This document shows, in pieces, positions 48,411 to 58,971 of a DNA stretch of 64,000 bases. Positions within the stretch are counted from its first letter, which is position 1. Each line of letters opens with the position of its first letter. Position numbers and translations under genes: made by a program. Where the stretch lies: assembly GCF_000801105.2 (NCBI RefSeq), contig NC_079514.1, positions 45,822,515-45,886,514 of the forward strand, read 5' to 3'. The notes under the pieces were generated by a model that had not been told where the DNA came from, did no database searches, and saw only the letters and a list, made by a program, of their open reading frames with translations. This DNA is from Raphanus sativus (Eukaryota; Streptophyta; Magnoliopsida; Brassicales; Brassicaceae).

Positions 48411-49560
48411 GGGGTTCTTTCAAAAATGACTCAAAACTTTGATTCAAACACAAAAATGACCTATGCTTTTCTGAATCTTTTTTTTGCCTTATTCAACCTA
48501 GAAGTTCTAATTATTCACGAAAATGCCATTACTTTTTTTTTTTGAAAATGCTAATTTGATCTTATCATCCTCATCTTCACCAAATATTTACAATATTGCC
48601 ATTAACATCAATACGTCAACCACCATGAACAACCAAATTGAAGGTGTTAATGCCCTAACGTTTCGATTTTTTTCTCATCCTTTCACACTTCCTATCCACA
48701 CAAACCACATATCTTACACTTTCTCTCAAAATTCATCCAAAAAAAACTCAAAGATTTTGATTACCAATTATGTAAGGTTCATATAGGCATTGAAGCTCAC
48801 GATTCTCATGATTAACGAGTTAGTAGCTGTTGTGGTGAAGTTTTGGGTGATTGGAAAAGCCACACATGTCATCTCACGGGTTTCAAGGTATGAAATCAAG
48901 GACCACATTTTATTTTTCAGATCTGTTCGACGAAGAAGACTTCTAAAGAAGTCTTCCATCGTCGAGAAGACTTCTACAGAAGTCTTCTTTCGTTGAGAAG
49001 ACTTCTACAGAAGTCTTCTGGTCAATGCATATGTTATTTTTGCAATTGATATTTTGTGTGTTTTAATAGAAAAAAATTTGAAATTGCCAGAGAAAACTTC
49101 CGAAAAAGTCTTTTCGAATAAACCGGTTAATTTTGCAATTGACCGAAATTTGACTTTTTTATAGAAGACTTTTTGGAAAATCTTCTTGGAGAAAACTTCT
49201 AAAGAAGTTGTCTGAAAGTCTTCCCGAAATCTTCTCACTGTCGTAAGATGTGTGTGGGTTACTTTTGCAATTGAAAATAATAGTAAAACATTTAATATTA
49301 ATGAGAAGACTTCTAAAGAAAACTTCTAAAGACATCTTCCCAAGTTTTAAAGAAGTCTTCCCAGATTTTATTCCGGGTTTTGGTCAAACCTTTGACTACA
49401 AAAGAAGACTTCTAAAGACGTCTTTCGTCGGAAGACTTCTAGAGAAGTCTTCTCTGGAAAAGTCAAATATATTCAATTGCAAAAATAATCTAGCAGACTT
49501 CGTATGACATTGAGAAGACTTACGGAAGACTTATAAAGAAGACTTTGCGTGATATCCTTA
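48411..49560. mobile_element. Decayed MULE-like element with GAAGACTTC palindromes
   Basis: The left end GGGGTTCTTTCAAAAATGAC is of a type common in Brassicaceae non-autonomous elements. From 48930 to 49550 the sequence is dominated by 'gaagacttct.aagaagtcttc' palindromes. No matching right end was seen. Small frames on both strands here are made by the palindromes. Confidence 0.5.
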
Positions 49561-49945
49561 TAAATCCTGAAAAATCTGAGAGTATGAAAGAATGAAGACA
49601 AATTGAAATATATTTTAACTGATAGGAAAATAACCATAAAATGCAGATTGGAATGTCAGCCAATAAAGCCACATATAACATTCGCCTTGCCTAATCTTTA
49701 AGGGAGTGGAAAGCAAAAATCTAGTGGACATGTAAAGATAAGCAATGCATAATTACCTTTAGACTCAATAATCTGGCCTGGCCTCTCTTTTACTGTTAGC
49801 TTCCACTTCATTTCCACTCGCGGGATGCACCGTATTTGTTATTTTAGTAAAACTATTTGTTTTAAGCTATTATTGTTTATTTGATGAAATTAGCATTTGA
49901 AAGTTATGAATGTGTCTATGTAATTCTTATTTTGGCTCGCGATTA

Positions 49946-50022
49946 GGTGATGGACAGAGTACAACTGGAAGAGGTACTTGATGAGTTGCAAGTATGTTAT
50001 TTGCATTCCGAGTTAATAATAT

Positions 50023-50085
<63 letters not shown>

Positions 50086-50160
50086 GCAACTTTATTTGTG
50101 TATATAAAGGGAACTCTATCGAGCTGAGATAAGGGAGACATTGAAATATAAATGGAGTGG
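49946..50160 (+). other. Possible two-exon gene remnant
   Basis: After a TTAG acceptor, about 15 codons (M-D-R-V-Q-L-E-E-V-L-D-E-L-Q) run to a GTATGT donor at 49991. After an AT microsatellite, a second stretch follows an AAAG acceptor (E-L-Y-R-A-E-I-R-E-T-L-K). The reading frame and borders fit, but the family is unknown and no other exons were found. Confidence 0.25.
50024..50078. repeat. TA microsatellite
   Basis: About 27 TA units. Confidence 0.9.
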
Positions 50161-50915
50161 GCGGTTAACATATATGTAAAGGTCGTTTCTCAAAATGATT
50201 TGTAAGAAAGGAAATCATTGTCGGTGCTGTAACAGTCTGAATATTATTTTTTGTTGGATGGGGTTCCAAAAATGATAAGTTTGGTAATTGTTATCTGGTT
50301 TGATAAATAAGTACTGTGGGTCTTTGGCGGGTGAAAAAATGATGAAAACTCTGTGCTTATGTTTCCAAATGTAAGGTTCTTTGTATTCAAATAAAAGGCA
50401 CTGCATTTGCATCGTTGTTGAAACTGACCTATACTGGTTTCGTGTGTGCAGAGTTCGGTTTGTGGTCGTGAACATTAACACGCCGAGTTTTGTTTTCCAA
50501 AGTATAAGATAAAGAGTTTCGGTCAACTGGTTAAAGACACTGGTGGGCGGTCGTTAAGAGATGAGTGATTTGTGGTTACATGTACGTGTGCATGGTGAAA
50601 ATCTTCTTGTTTTTTTTTTTTTTTTTGTAACTTGAAAATCTTCTTGTTGTCTTTAGGTACTTCGAGTTGGAGTCATTTCATAAGTTACGAGAATAGATTT
50701 AGAGAGCCAAGTTGTGTAATAATAGAAGTTTTATTGTAGTACCAATTTGAAACAGTGCCAAGCAACTAAAATTTGTATTTTCTTTTCTTTTTTCTAATTA
50801 ATAAGGAATATCAAGCAACAAATATATGAAAGCTATATAGATTCATGGCAACTAACTTTCCATCAAAGGAAAAGACACAACAGCAAATGTTGACAAGAAG
50901 ATAAAAAGAATGAGA
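50161..50915. other. Intergenic DNA
   Basis: No gene recognised. A minus-strand frame at 50215-50526 has no domain I know. Confidence 0.4.
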
Positions 50916-50921
50916 ACCTAC

Positions 50922-51511
50922 CAGAGAGCAGCTCATAGTCTAATGTTGCATTATTCATATCGGGCATTTGCTTGTTAACCCGAGGAGTGTGCTGCCAATA
51001 CAAACCAAATATTATTCAAATCTATGAATAGCTCACCGACACATTCAAGGTTCTATATGGAGTATTAGTAGGTAAAAAGAAAATTTATCATACATGAATT
51101 GAATCTAAATGAGACAGCCTCTTCCCATGCTTGCTATCTCTTGTTAAGCTCTCTCATCTTTAGCTAATATACGTGGAATGGTTTGATCATCAATTCATCA
51201 TCTGTATCCGTCACGCTGCTACTAAAACTCGAGTTTGATCTTTGAGTCGGTGTGCGTTAACAAAACCTTGAATCATCATCGACTGTAAAAGATCAACAAA
51301 CCAAATGGAATTGATTTTCCCGGTGTGAATTAGAAAAACACGTTGAAGTACAGGAAATAGAGTAAATAGCCGCCGGAATTACCTTCTCGTCAAGGAGAAG
51401 TATGTCGACACCCATAGAAAAACAACCAACTTTCAAATCAGCAAGGAGAAGGTGCGAAGTCGCCACTGATATAGTTCGTGCAAAACAGAGATCATCCTTT
51501 CCGCTGTTCAT
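50922..51511 (-). pseudogene. OTU-domain deubiquitinase gene, 5' fragment
   Basis: Exon-like pieces on the minus strand: 51511-51383 (ATG, 43 codons, donor GTAATT), 51282 to about 51100, and 50991-50922. The second piece encodes R-T-P-T-Q-R-S-N-S-S-F-S-S-S-V-T-D-T-D-D-E-L; the third encodes H-T-P-R-V-N and N-D-A-T-L-D-Y-E-L-L-S. From memory these match the region just before the catalytic OTU domain of Arabidopsis OTU9/10/11-type cysteine proteases. Several stops interrupt exon 2, and the catalytic D-G-N-C segment is absent downstream, where an element starts. It is a truncated, dead copy. Confidence 0.55.
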
Positions 51512-51804
51512 GGTAGACAAAAACTCATTTATAGGAGATTTTGTTTGTTACCTTCAAGGAGAGTGAAGCGACTGAATGCTAGAGAGTGAGATGTGTGGTG
51601 TTAGTTACGTAAATGGTAGCTTTAATGTAGCTGTTCTTTGATAAAAAAAAAGTAGCTGTTCTTAGGCGGTGTCATAAAAATCCCACGGCGGCTGTGCTCT
51701 ACTAATAAATCGAGAAGAGCGAAACTTTTTAGATTAACTGGGCCTGTAAGTGAACACTATAAAAGCCCAATAGATTAATATATTTAAGACCCACCAAACA
51801 TGTA

Positions 51805-53917
51805 AATGACGAAATTTCAAATTTGGTCGGAAAAAAGCCTGAACTTTCTCTTAGACCATTTAAAGCACCAACTTAATTTGACTAGCCATTTTAAACATCA
51901 ATTTAGTTTGACTAAACCAAATTAAACACGACGTTAACTCGGGTAACAGAATGACCAAAAACACAATCATTGGAAAACCCAAACCACTAGACCACTTGCA
52001 CTTTTTCAACTTGATTGATCACTAATACTTATTATTATGAAACCTCTAAATCATCATCTTCCACTCTAAATCCCTAAATGATTTATAAATATTAAACCTT
52101 GTAAATAGCTTATTAGTTATTCGAAATTTTTGTGAGTATAAATAACTAAATGATGTTTAATTATTTATTATTAAAAATTATAATTAAAAATTATAGTTAA
52201 TATAACTTGTCTGATTTATAATAATAATTAATTTTCATTACTAGTAATACTAAATGATTTTTAATTATCATTTTAATTACTAGATGATTTTTAATTATAA
52301 TTTTTAATTACTAATAAAACAAAATGATTTTTAATTGTGATTTTTAATTAAAAATATTTTAGTATTATGAAAATTTATAATTAAAAATCATAATTCAAAA
52401 TCATTTAGTATTTCTATTAATTAAAAATTATAATTAAAAATCATTTAGTATCATATAGTTATTTATAAGTAGTATTTTTAATAATACTTGTAAATAATAT
52501 TAAATATTATGATTAAGTTAATAATTATTATAAGTTTTAATAATTTTAATAATGTTCACAAAATTTTGAATAGTTAATAATTTATTTTCAAGTTTTAATA
52601 TTATTAAAATTATTTAAGGATTTAGGGTTGAAGAAGATGTTTTAGAGATTTCACAATAATCTATACTATTAAAACAGGATCTTATTGGCTTTTTTACTAA
52701 AAATACTCCTTTCTTTAATAACATTGTATATTTCACTAAGGGCAATCAAGTAATATTAATAACACATCTATATTGGGTCACTTTTTTAAAAATCCAGCCC
52801 ATTGCTCACATCATCTCTTTTGGGCCATTTGGGCCGATTAACAAATCAGATTAAATTTTTATTTTTTCGGATCGGGTTCGAGTCGGATCTTTCCGGGTCC
52901 GGGTGGATTCGGTTCTCATGCATAAGAACCTGAAAAATAACCAAATAACTAAAATATCTAAAATGGGTTCGGTTATTTATACTCAGAGTAACCAAAGTAT
53001 CCGATTCGGTTCAAATTTTTGTATCCAAATTACTCAAAAGTAACCAAAAGGAACCAAAAATATCCATTCTATACAGTTTTTTTGGGTAAACTTTTATCCA
53101 AACTATCATATTTTATCCAAAAATACTCAAAAGTACTAAAAATGACTACTATAGTTAACTTATGATATTAGTTTAAAATATTAAAATAATTATAAATATA
53201 ATTATAACATATATTTTTAGATATATATTCACATTTCGGGTATCTTCGGGTACTCATTTGGTTCTCGGTTCGGATCGGGTTCGGATCGGTTCTTCGGATA
53301 TAGCAATTTAGAATTCATTCGGATATTTACCCCAGGTCTGATCGGGTTCGAGACCTTGATTTTTGGGTCGGTTTTGGGTTGGTTCTTCGGATCCGGATAT
53401 TGTGATCAGGCCTATACTCATTTAAAATGAAACACGATAAAGAAAGATAAAAAGCTTAAGTCTTTTATAAAAAAACAAATATATGAAAATATGACATTTA
53501 TTAAATATCTGTCAATTTAAAAAAAGATTAAAGAAAATAAACCGGCGCTTTAAAAGCGCGGATCAAAATCTAGTAACTATTACTAGTCGATCATGTTAAA
53601 AAAAAATTTAAGTGGTTTAATGGTTTGAGCCTTACATGTGTGTGTCTATAGTCATGGGTTCGATTCCACCCAGATGCTATTTCTTGAAAGATTTTTAAAC
53701 AACATCGTTTTGGACTTAACAAAGATTAGAGACGGCATTTAACTCTGATCATTCTGTAACCCGAGTTAACGTCGTGCTTAATTTGGTTTAGTCAAACTCA
53801 ATTGATATTTAAAATGGCTAGTCAAATTAAGTTGGTGCTTTAAATGGTCCAAGAGAAAGTTCAGACTTTTTTCAACCAAATTTGAAAATTCATAATTTAA
53901 ATGACAAATTTCCCTTT
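51805..53917. mobile_element. Long-TIR (MULE-like) element with nested Helitron
   Basis: Inverted repeats of ~150 bp lie at 51808-51958 and 53750-53915. Both carry 'ctgaactttctctt', 'accatttaaagcaccaac', 'ttaatttgactagccatttt', and 'aacgtcg' with 'gttaactcggg'. The interior without the Helitron is ~1.2 kb of AT-rich 'ttaattataatttttaatta' repeats. No transposase. Exact ends and target duplication were not clear. Confidence 0.75.
52660..53573 (+). mobile_element. Non-autonomous Helitron (914 bp)
   Basis: Starts TCTATACTATTAAAACAGG at 52660 and ends with hairpin GCGCTTtaaAAGCGC (53545-53559) and CTAG at 53570-53573. The flanking bases are A (52659) and T (53574). It is the same family as 10766-11645, and sits inside the long-TIR element. 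Confidence 0.88.
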
Positions 53918-54139
53918 AAATGAATTGAATAAAGTTTGAGATGTTGCGTGTCAAAATTTTCCCCATGCTCTCTTGTTGAGATGACATTTTTGTGAAGAAA
54001 GACAAGTCTATTTTATTGTAATAGATAGATAGATATCATATAATATATGTATATATATTATTTTTTTTTTAGAAAAATAATAATGATAGCATTGTCACTT
54101 TGTGCATATAAACTTTTTCATATCTTATATCTTACTATA

Positions 54140-54500
54140 TAGTAATGGGAAATTGCATTATATCTGTGGTGGGCAAGTTCTTTGTGTAATCGAATGCATA
54201 GGTTCATATTCAACTCTTGTAGCGAGAACACGTACGAGTTAAAGTATACGTACGAGTTAAAGTATACGAGGAACTCTTTGCCGAGCTCTTGGAGGAACGT
54301 GTCTACAAGGCTTTCTTGATCTCCGAGAAGAAGTTCCACATGACAGGGAACAGGTCCACATCCTACGCCTCTCATTAGTGTCACGACACGTACACCTTTT
54401 AATACACTAGTCAGTCGTTTAGAAAATTAATCCACTGAAAATATTGATTAAAGGAAACTGTAATTAGGAAATTTACTTACTAAATTGTAACTGTGATAAG
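54140..54500 (-). pseudogene. Secreted-peptide precursor gene, decayed copy C
   Basis: Only intron, exon 2 and 3' flank remain. Downstream of a GTAAGT stretch the minus strand keeps the order G-V-G-C-G-P, then a frameshift, then P-C-R-H-V-P-P-R, and the shared 3' flank ('ttcgattacacaaagaacttgccca'). No signal-peptide exon is present. A 19 bp unit (cgtacgagttaaagtatac) is duplicated at 54231-54269. The copy lies just downstream of the FTSZ2-2 pseudogene. Confidence 0.65.
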
Positions 54501-54984
54501 GAAAATTGCTACTACATTTTATCTTTCAAAACTGTGAAAGATTTTCAAGAGAGGCAATTACTTATCCAAGAAGACTTTCTTAGGTGAGGATAGCGAGAGT
54601 GGCCTTTCTTCCTCAAAAAATCTGGGATCTCTATGGAACTACTACCTTAGTGAATGATGAAGAAGGACATCGGCTTGTTATTCCCATTGGTGTATCCATT
54701 TATGTCGTCTGCGTTTTCATATAAAAGAAATTGTAAGAATCAAGAGTATATTGTGTATTGTTAAAGGAAACAAAGTCAATATACCTGAAATGGCTTCCCT
54801 TCTCCTTCTTCTTGGCGTTTGAAGCTAGTTGCTATTATGGTAATACTTATCTGACTAGAAACAAAGGTTAAATAAAAGATTATCAAATCTCATATATGAG
54901 AAGAAGATCAAAGAAGAAGAGGACTTGCTTGACCACTAAAGGATGGATCTACCACAGCACCGAATATAAAATTTGATTTGCTGT

Positions 54985-55370
54985 TGTTAGGATTTAAACC
55001 TTGCTTAGTTCTTTAAACTTAGATAGAAATCAATATCAAAGGCTCTTTCCCTTTATTCACTACTAATGAGTAATCTTACAAGAACAAAATAGAAATCACA
55101 AGTCTTTCTTAGAACCAAAACCAAACCCTATTGATTCTCTTGTTCTCTCTCTATTTCCTAGCTCTCGTATCTTTTGTTTTGGATAATTAAATCACCTTGA
55201 TCACCTCTGTATTTATACTCATCACCGTCACCATATCCTTTTCCTTTTTGTATTTCACCGTCTTTGTCCTTTGTTGAAAGTGAAAAAGAAACTAACGTTT
55301 TTCCTTTTTTTCTGTTTTGTGCAGGTTGGGCTGGAGTGGGCCAAGACAAAATTGGGCTTTTATCTCTACA
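54985..55370 (-). repeat. 3' LTR of gag-only copia (left)
   Basis: 386 bp, from TGTTAGGATT to ATCTCTACA in plus-strand reading. Confidence 0.93.
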
Positions 55371-56986
55371 ATCTCCACCTAAAGCCCAGATTACTGTTTC
55401 TTCTAGTCACCACCTTTGACGATACTACCGACGCTTTCATCCCTTCCTCCTTGATCTGAAACGCGCTCGGCTCTGTGACAGCTTCGCTTGGTCGATCACT
55501 GTAGTCCTGTTCCTTGTCTCATCTTTCCAGTGTGACTTCAAGTACCAAACCAGAAACAACTATCTTCGCTCATCTCCCTTTTTTTTTAATTACCTGAGAA
55601 TCTCATGAGACAGTGATGAAGTCTCGCCGACGAATCCTTCCGTCTCCGGCGAGTCCCGTTTCGTCACCCTCTCTCACTTTGATTCCTCACACCGGATTGC
55701 GATGAAAACGACCTTTACATCTCCAATGGTGATGAAGACGACCTCTGAACAGAACCTGTTTCGTCTGGTGAACTGGGAATTGTTGTTTCTTAACCAGCTT
55801 CACATCTACCCTTGTGTTTAATCCTCTCCATGGTATTTCTCTGCAACTCTGAGATGCTCCACGCAAATAACCTCCCTGCAGTGAACAAAACCACAGATGT
55901 CTAATCGCTTATCCTATTCTTCTGTAGGATGGCGATTCAACTTCTCAAATCTTCAAACCCAACCTCCTGTAAAATCGCATCATCTGAACACCAGCTTGTT
56001 CTTCATCATGAGATGCCAATAATCTCCAAGAAGCTCGCGAGTTCTTCATGGTGACTGGTGAATCTCTGTTTTACCTACTGGTGGTGATCGATTTAATCTG
56101 TCTTACCGGTGATACTGCAGCTTTTCGGTAAGATTCTCTAACTTTTGAGCCTGCTTTGAAGATTTTCATTTATTTCTTTGAGAAGTTGTAAACTTTAACT
56201 CCCGTTTGATTTTGACAGTCGTTCCTGCGTTTACGGTGACCCTATGGAAACTCCTCTCGTTCTCTGACGAACCCATTTATACTTATTTGGTGATCTGCTT
56301 TGTTTTCCCGGCTGTGATACTCGTCTCCCTTCAGCTTTCCTTGGTGATTATCCTCCACCATAGCAGCTGTTTAAGACGTTCTCCCCTTTCCGGTTCCTCT
56401 CTCCCTGACCTAAATACTCGTCTCCCTTCAGCTTATCTTGCTGTTTAAGACGTTTTCTCAGGTCACTCTTTGAACTTTAAATTTCTTTTTAAAGTACCTC
56501 ATCCGTTGCTTTAGAGCTTTTGACAGTAACTTTTCTTGTGTTTCAGCTGCTCCACCTTGAACTGAAACTTCTGCCTCGCACCTATGCTCACAGGTAACTC
56601 TCTTTAAGCTCCACCTCCTTGAGTTTTCCCATTATCAATATAAACCCGAAACTGACTCGTTTCACCTCCTCTGTCTCTGCGAGCTTTGAAGACATCGTTT
56701 GATAATGGCGTTACCTGGAGCGTCTCCCTTCTTAGGCGGAAACGCAGCGAACCTGAACCTCTTGTCCAGGTACTGCTTCATTTAGAAAATCTGCTGGATT
56801 TTTCTTGGAATGGATCTTAGATAGCGTTTGATTCTCCTTGACTCTATCTCCAAAGACACTCTCTCCCAATATATGTGACACTTTCCTTACAACTTCATTC
56901 TTAAGTTGTATGTCTACGTCCTCTTCTTTTCCAGCCTGCTTCCAATCCTCCTCATAAGCTTTAGATTCTTTTTTCGTATAAAGTTT
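55371..56986. other. Non-copia cargo of the gag-only element
   Basis: About 1.6 kb between the gag stop and the 3' LTR with higher C+T content than the surroundings and no copia coding. Short plus-strand frames (55618-55708, 56206-56448) show no known domain. It may be a captured host fragment or rearranged element DNA. Confidence 0.5.
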
Positions 56987-58558
56987 TTATGGTGCAGCCA
57001 AATCATGTGTTAAGAGATCACCATCCTTATGCCTTACTTCTTTTGCAAACAAAACATCATCCCTTGAAGATTCTGTCCGAGATTCTCCGTTGCTCGCCTT
57101 AGACTCAATTTCTTCTGTTTTCTCTGTTAAGAAATAGTCTTCCCCTTGAGCTGATGAGTCTTTTGTTTCAAAACCATATGGAGTAGGTCCCTGAATCAGA
57201 CTCGTAGAAAACGTCACCGTCTTTGACTTCTTCTTCCTCATTTCTTTCTCCACTCTAGGCATGTTCTTCTTACTCTTAGTAACTGTGCCTTGTAGATAAT
57301 AAACTCCATCTTGATATTTTCCTGATATCACCTTCTTATTATCTTTGTAGAAGTGCACCATGAAATTGCTTCCTCTATACTTGCAACCTGATTTTTCTAA
57401 CATCCCATAGGAAATTAAATTTCTTCTCACCTCCGGTATGTATCTAACACCCGTGAGAATCACTTCAGAGCCATCTGAATTCTGAATTTTTATTTTCCCA
57501 ATTCCTTTGATGTCACATTGAGTTTTGTTCGCCGTTAACACTGAACCACCATTGAACTCCTTGAGATCAAACATAACTTCCTTGTTTGATGTACTGTGAT
57601 AAGAACATCCTGAATCCATGATCCATTCTTGCTTAGTGTCTTGCACACTAGCTGTCAACACTAACGGTTGCTTCGGCTCTGTAGCAATATTTGCAGATTC
57701 TCTATGTCTCCTCTCGGGACATTCCCTTTTCCAATGTCCTTCTTCCCCACAGATAAAACAACTTGTTTTGTTTTTATCAAACCTTTGCCTTGACTTAGAT
57801 CTGCCCCTGCCGTTAGATTTACATCTCCATGGATTTGATTTTCCTTCATTACCCCTTTGCTCTGATCTGCCCCTTGATTCCACATACAAACCCTCTGCGT
57901 CAGACCTGGATTTATTCAGCAATCCTTTTTCCTTTAACTCCACTTCTTTGGAGTAAGCTGAATTAATCACATCGTTCATCGTAAGAGTTTCTTTTGCCGT
58001 TCCGTACTTGAGCGTGTCAACTAGTGAATCAAATTGCTGGGGCAAACTAGATAAAACTTGAATTGCCTGGTCTTCATCGCTGATATTGATGTTAAGACTT
58101 GCAAGATCTGAAACTAGCTTGAGAAAAATATCCAGATTTTCCTCAATGCTCTTGTGATCATCCATCTTGAAGCTTGCAAACCTCTGCTTCATGTAGATCC
58201 TGTTAGGAAGTGTTTTCGTTTGATAATCTCTTTCCAAAGCCTTCCAAACTCCTAATGCAGTTGTTTCCTTCATCACCTTACGCAGAACCAAATTTCCTAG
58301 GCTCATGCATATTAGATTCTTGGCCTTCTTGTCCTTCAAAGGATCAACTTTGACGTCTGTTTTATCTTCGTCTTTCTCCGTGTCCGTTTCAGAAGTCGTT
58401 TCTGAAACTTCCTGAATCGTTGAATCTAACCCTGGAAGCTCCAACTGCATTATCATCTTGTACTTCCATAACCCGAAATCTCCTTTTCCATCAAACCTCT
58501 CGATCTCGAACTTGAACTTTCCCGGTATTGATTCCATATCTCCTCCTAGCACTTGCAA
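56987..58558 (-). CDS. Copia Gag-protease protein, uninterrupted
   Basis: A 523-codon frame with no stops. Residues ~15-230 are the copia Gag domain (F-D-G-K-G-D-F-G-L-W-K-Y-K-M). An Arg/Ser/Gly-rich stretch leads to a CCHC knuckle (CFICGEEGHWKREC) near residue 264. The aspartic protease box W-I-M-D-S-G-C-S-Y-H is near 312, and the frame continues through the G-V-R-Y-I-P segment to an acidic tail and a genuine stop. The end comes where integrase would start, so the frame was closed rather than truncated by a random break. It could supply virus-like particle protein, but reverse transcriptase and integrase must come from another element. Confidence 0.9.
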   Translation of the reverse strand: MQVLGGDMESIPGKFKFEIERFDGKGDFGLWKYKMIMQLELPGLDSTIQEVSETTSETDTEKDEDKTDVKVDPLKDKKAKNLICMSLGNLVLRKVMKETTALGVWKALERDYQTKTLPNRIYMKQRFASFKMDDHKSIEENLDIFLKLVSDLASLNINISDEDQAIQVLSSLPQQFDSLVDTLKYGTAKETLTMNDVINSAYSKEVELKEKGLLNKSRSDAEGLYVESRGRSEQRGNEGKSNPWRCKSNGRGRSKSRQRFDKNKTSCFICGEEGHWKRECPERRHRESANIATEPKQPLVLTASVQDTKQEWIMDSGCSYHSTSNKEVMFDLKEFNGGSVLTANKTQCDIKGIGKIKIQNSDGSEVILTGVRYIPEVRRNLISYGMLEKSGCKYRGSNFMVHFYKDNKKVISGKYQDGVYYLQGTVTKSKKNMPRVEKEMRKKKSKTVTFSTSLIQGPTPYGFETKDSSAQGEDYFLTEKTEEIESKASNGESRTESSRDDVLFAKEVRHKDGDLLTHDLAAP

Positions 58559-58585
58559 TCAAACCTGGATTGCTCTGATACCACT

Positions 58586-58971
58586 TGTTAGGATTTAAAC
58601 CTTGCTTAGTTCTTTAAACTTAGATAGAAATCAATATCAAAAGCTCTTTCCCTTTATTCACTACCAATGAGTAATCTTACAAGAACAAAATAGAAATCAC
58701 AAGTCTTTCTTAGAACCAAAACCAAACCCTATTGATTCTCTTGTTCTCTCTCTATTTCCTAGCTCTCGTATCTTTTGTTTTGGATAATTAAATCACCTTG
58801 ATCACCTCTGTATTTATACTCATCACCGTCACCATATCCTTTTCCTTTTTGTATTTCACCGTCTTTGTCCTTTGTTGAAAGTGAAAAAGAAACTAACGTT
58901 TTTCCTTTTTTTCTGTTTTGTGCAGGTTGGGCTGGAGTGGGCCAAGACAAAATTGGGCTTTTATCTCTACA
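58586..58971 (-). repeat. 5' LTR of gag-only copia (right)
   Basis: 386 bp, about 99.5% identical to the left LTR. Confidence 0.93.

Larger units (their letters stand above)
54985..58971 (-). mobile_element. Gag-only copia element (TR-GAG type)
   Basis: A 3987 bp element in minus orientation with 386 bp LTRs and a perfect 5 bp target duplication GCTGT (54980-54984, 58972-58976). The PBS (TGGTATCAGAGC on the minus strand) adjoins the right LTR at 58572-58583. The polypurine tract (AGGTGGAGAT) adjoins the left LTR. It encodes an intact Gag-protease frame and nothing resembling integrase, RT or RNase H. About 1.6 kb between gag and the 3' LTR has no copia coding. The LTRs differ at about 2 positions. 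Confidence 0.94.

Noticed and set aside
49005..49507. Phe/Lys-rich frames resembling repeats of F-x-K-T-S
   Set aside because: Made by GAAGACTTC palindromes; both strands give similar strings.
55158..55459. Identical 63-codon minus frames in both LTRs (also 58759-58950)
   Set aside because: They lie in LTR regulatory sequence; identity reflects LTR pairing, not coding.
57618..57956. 112-codon plus-strand frame
   Set aside because: Antisense of the intact Gag frame.
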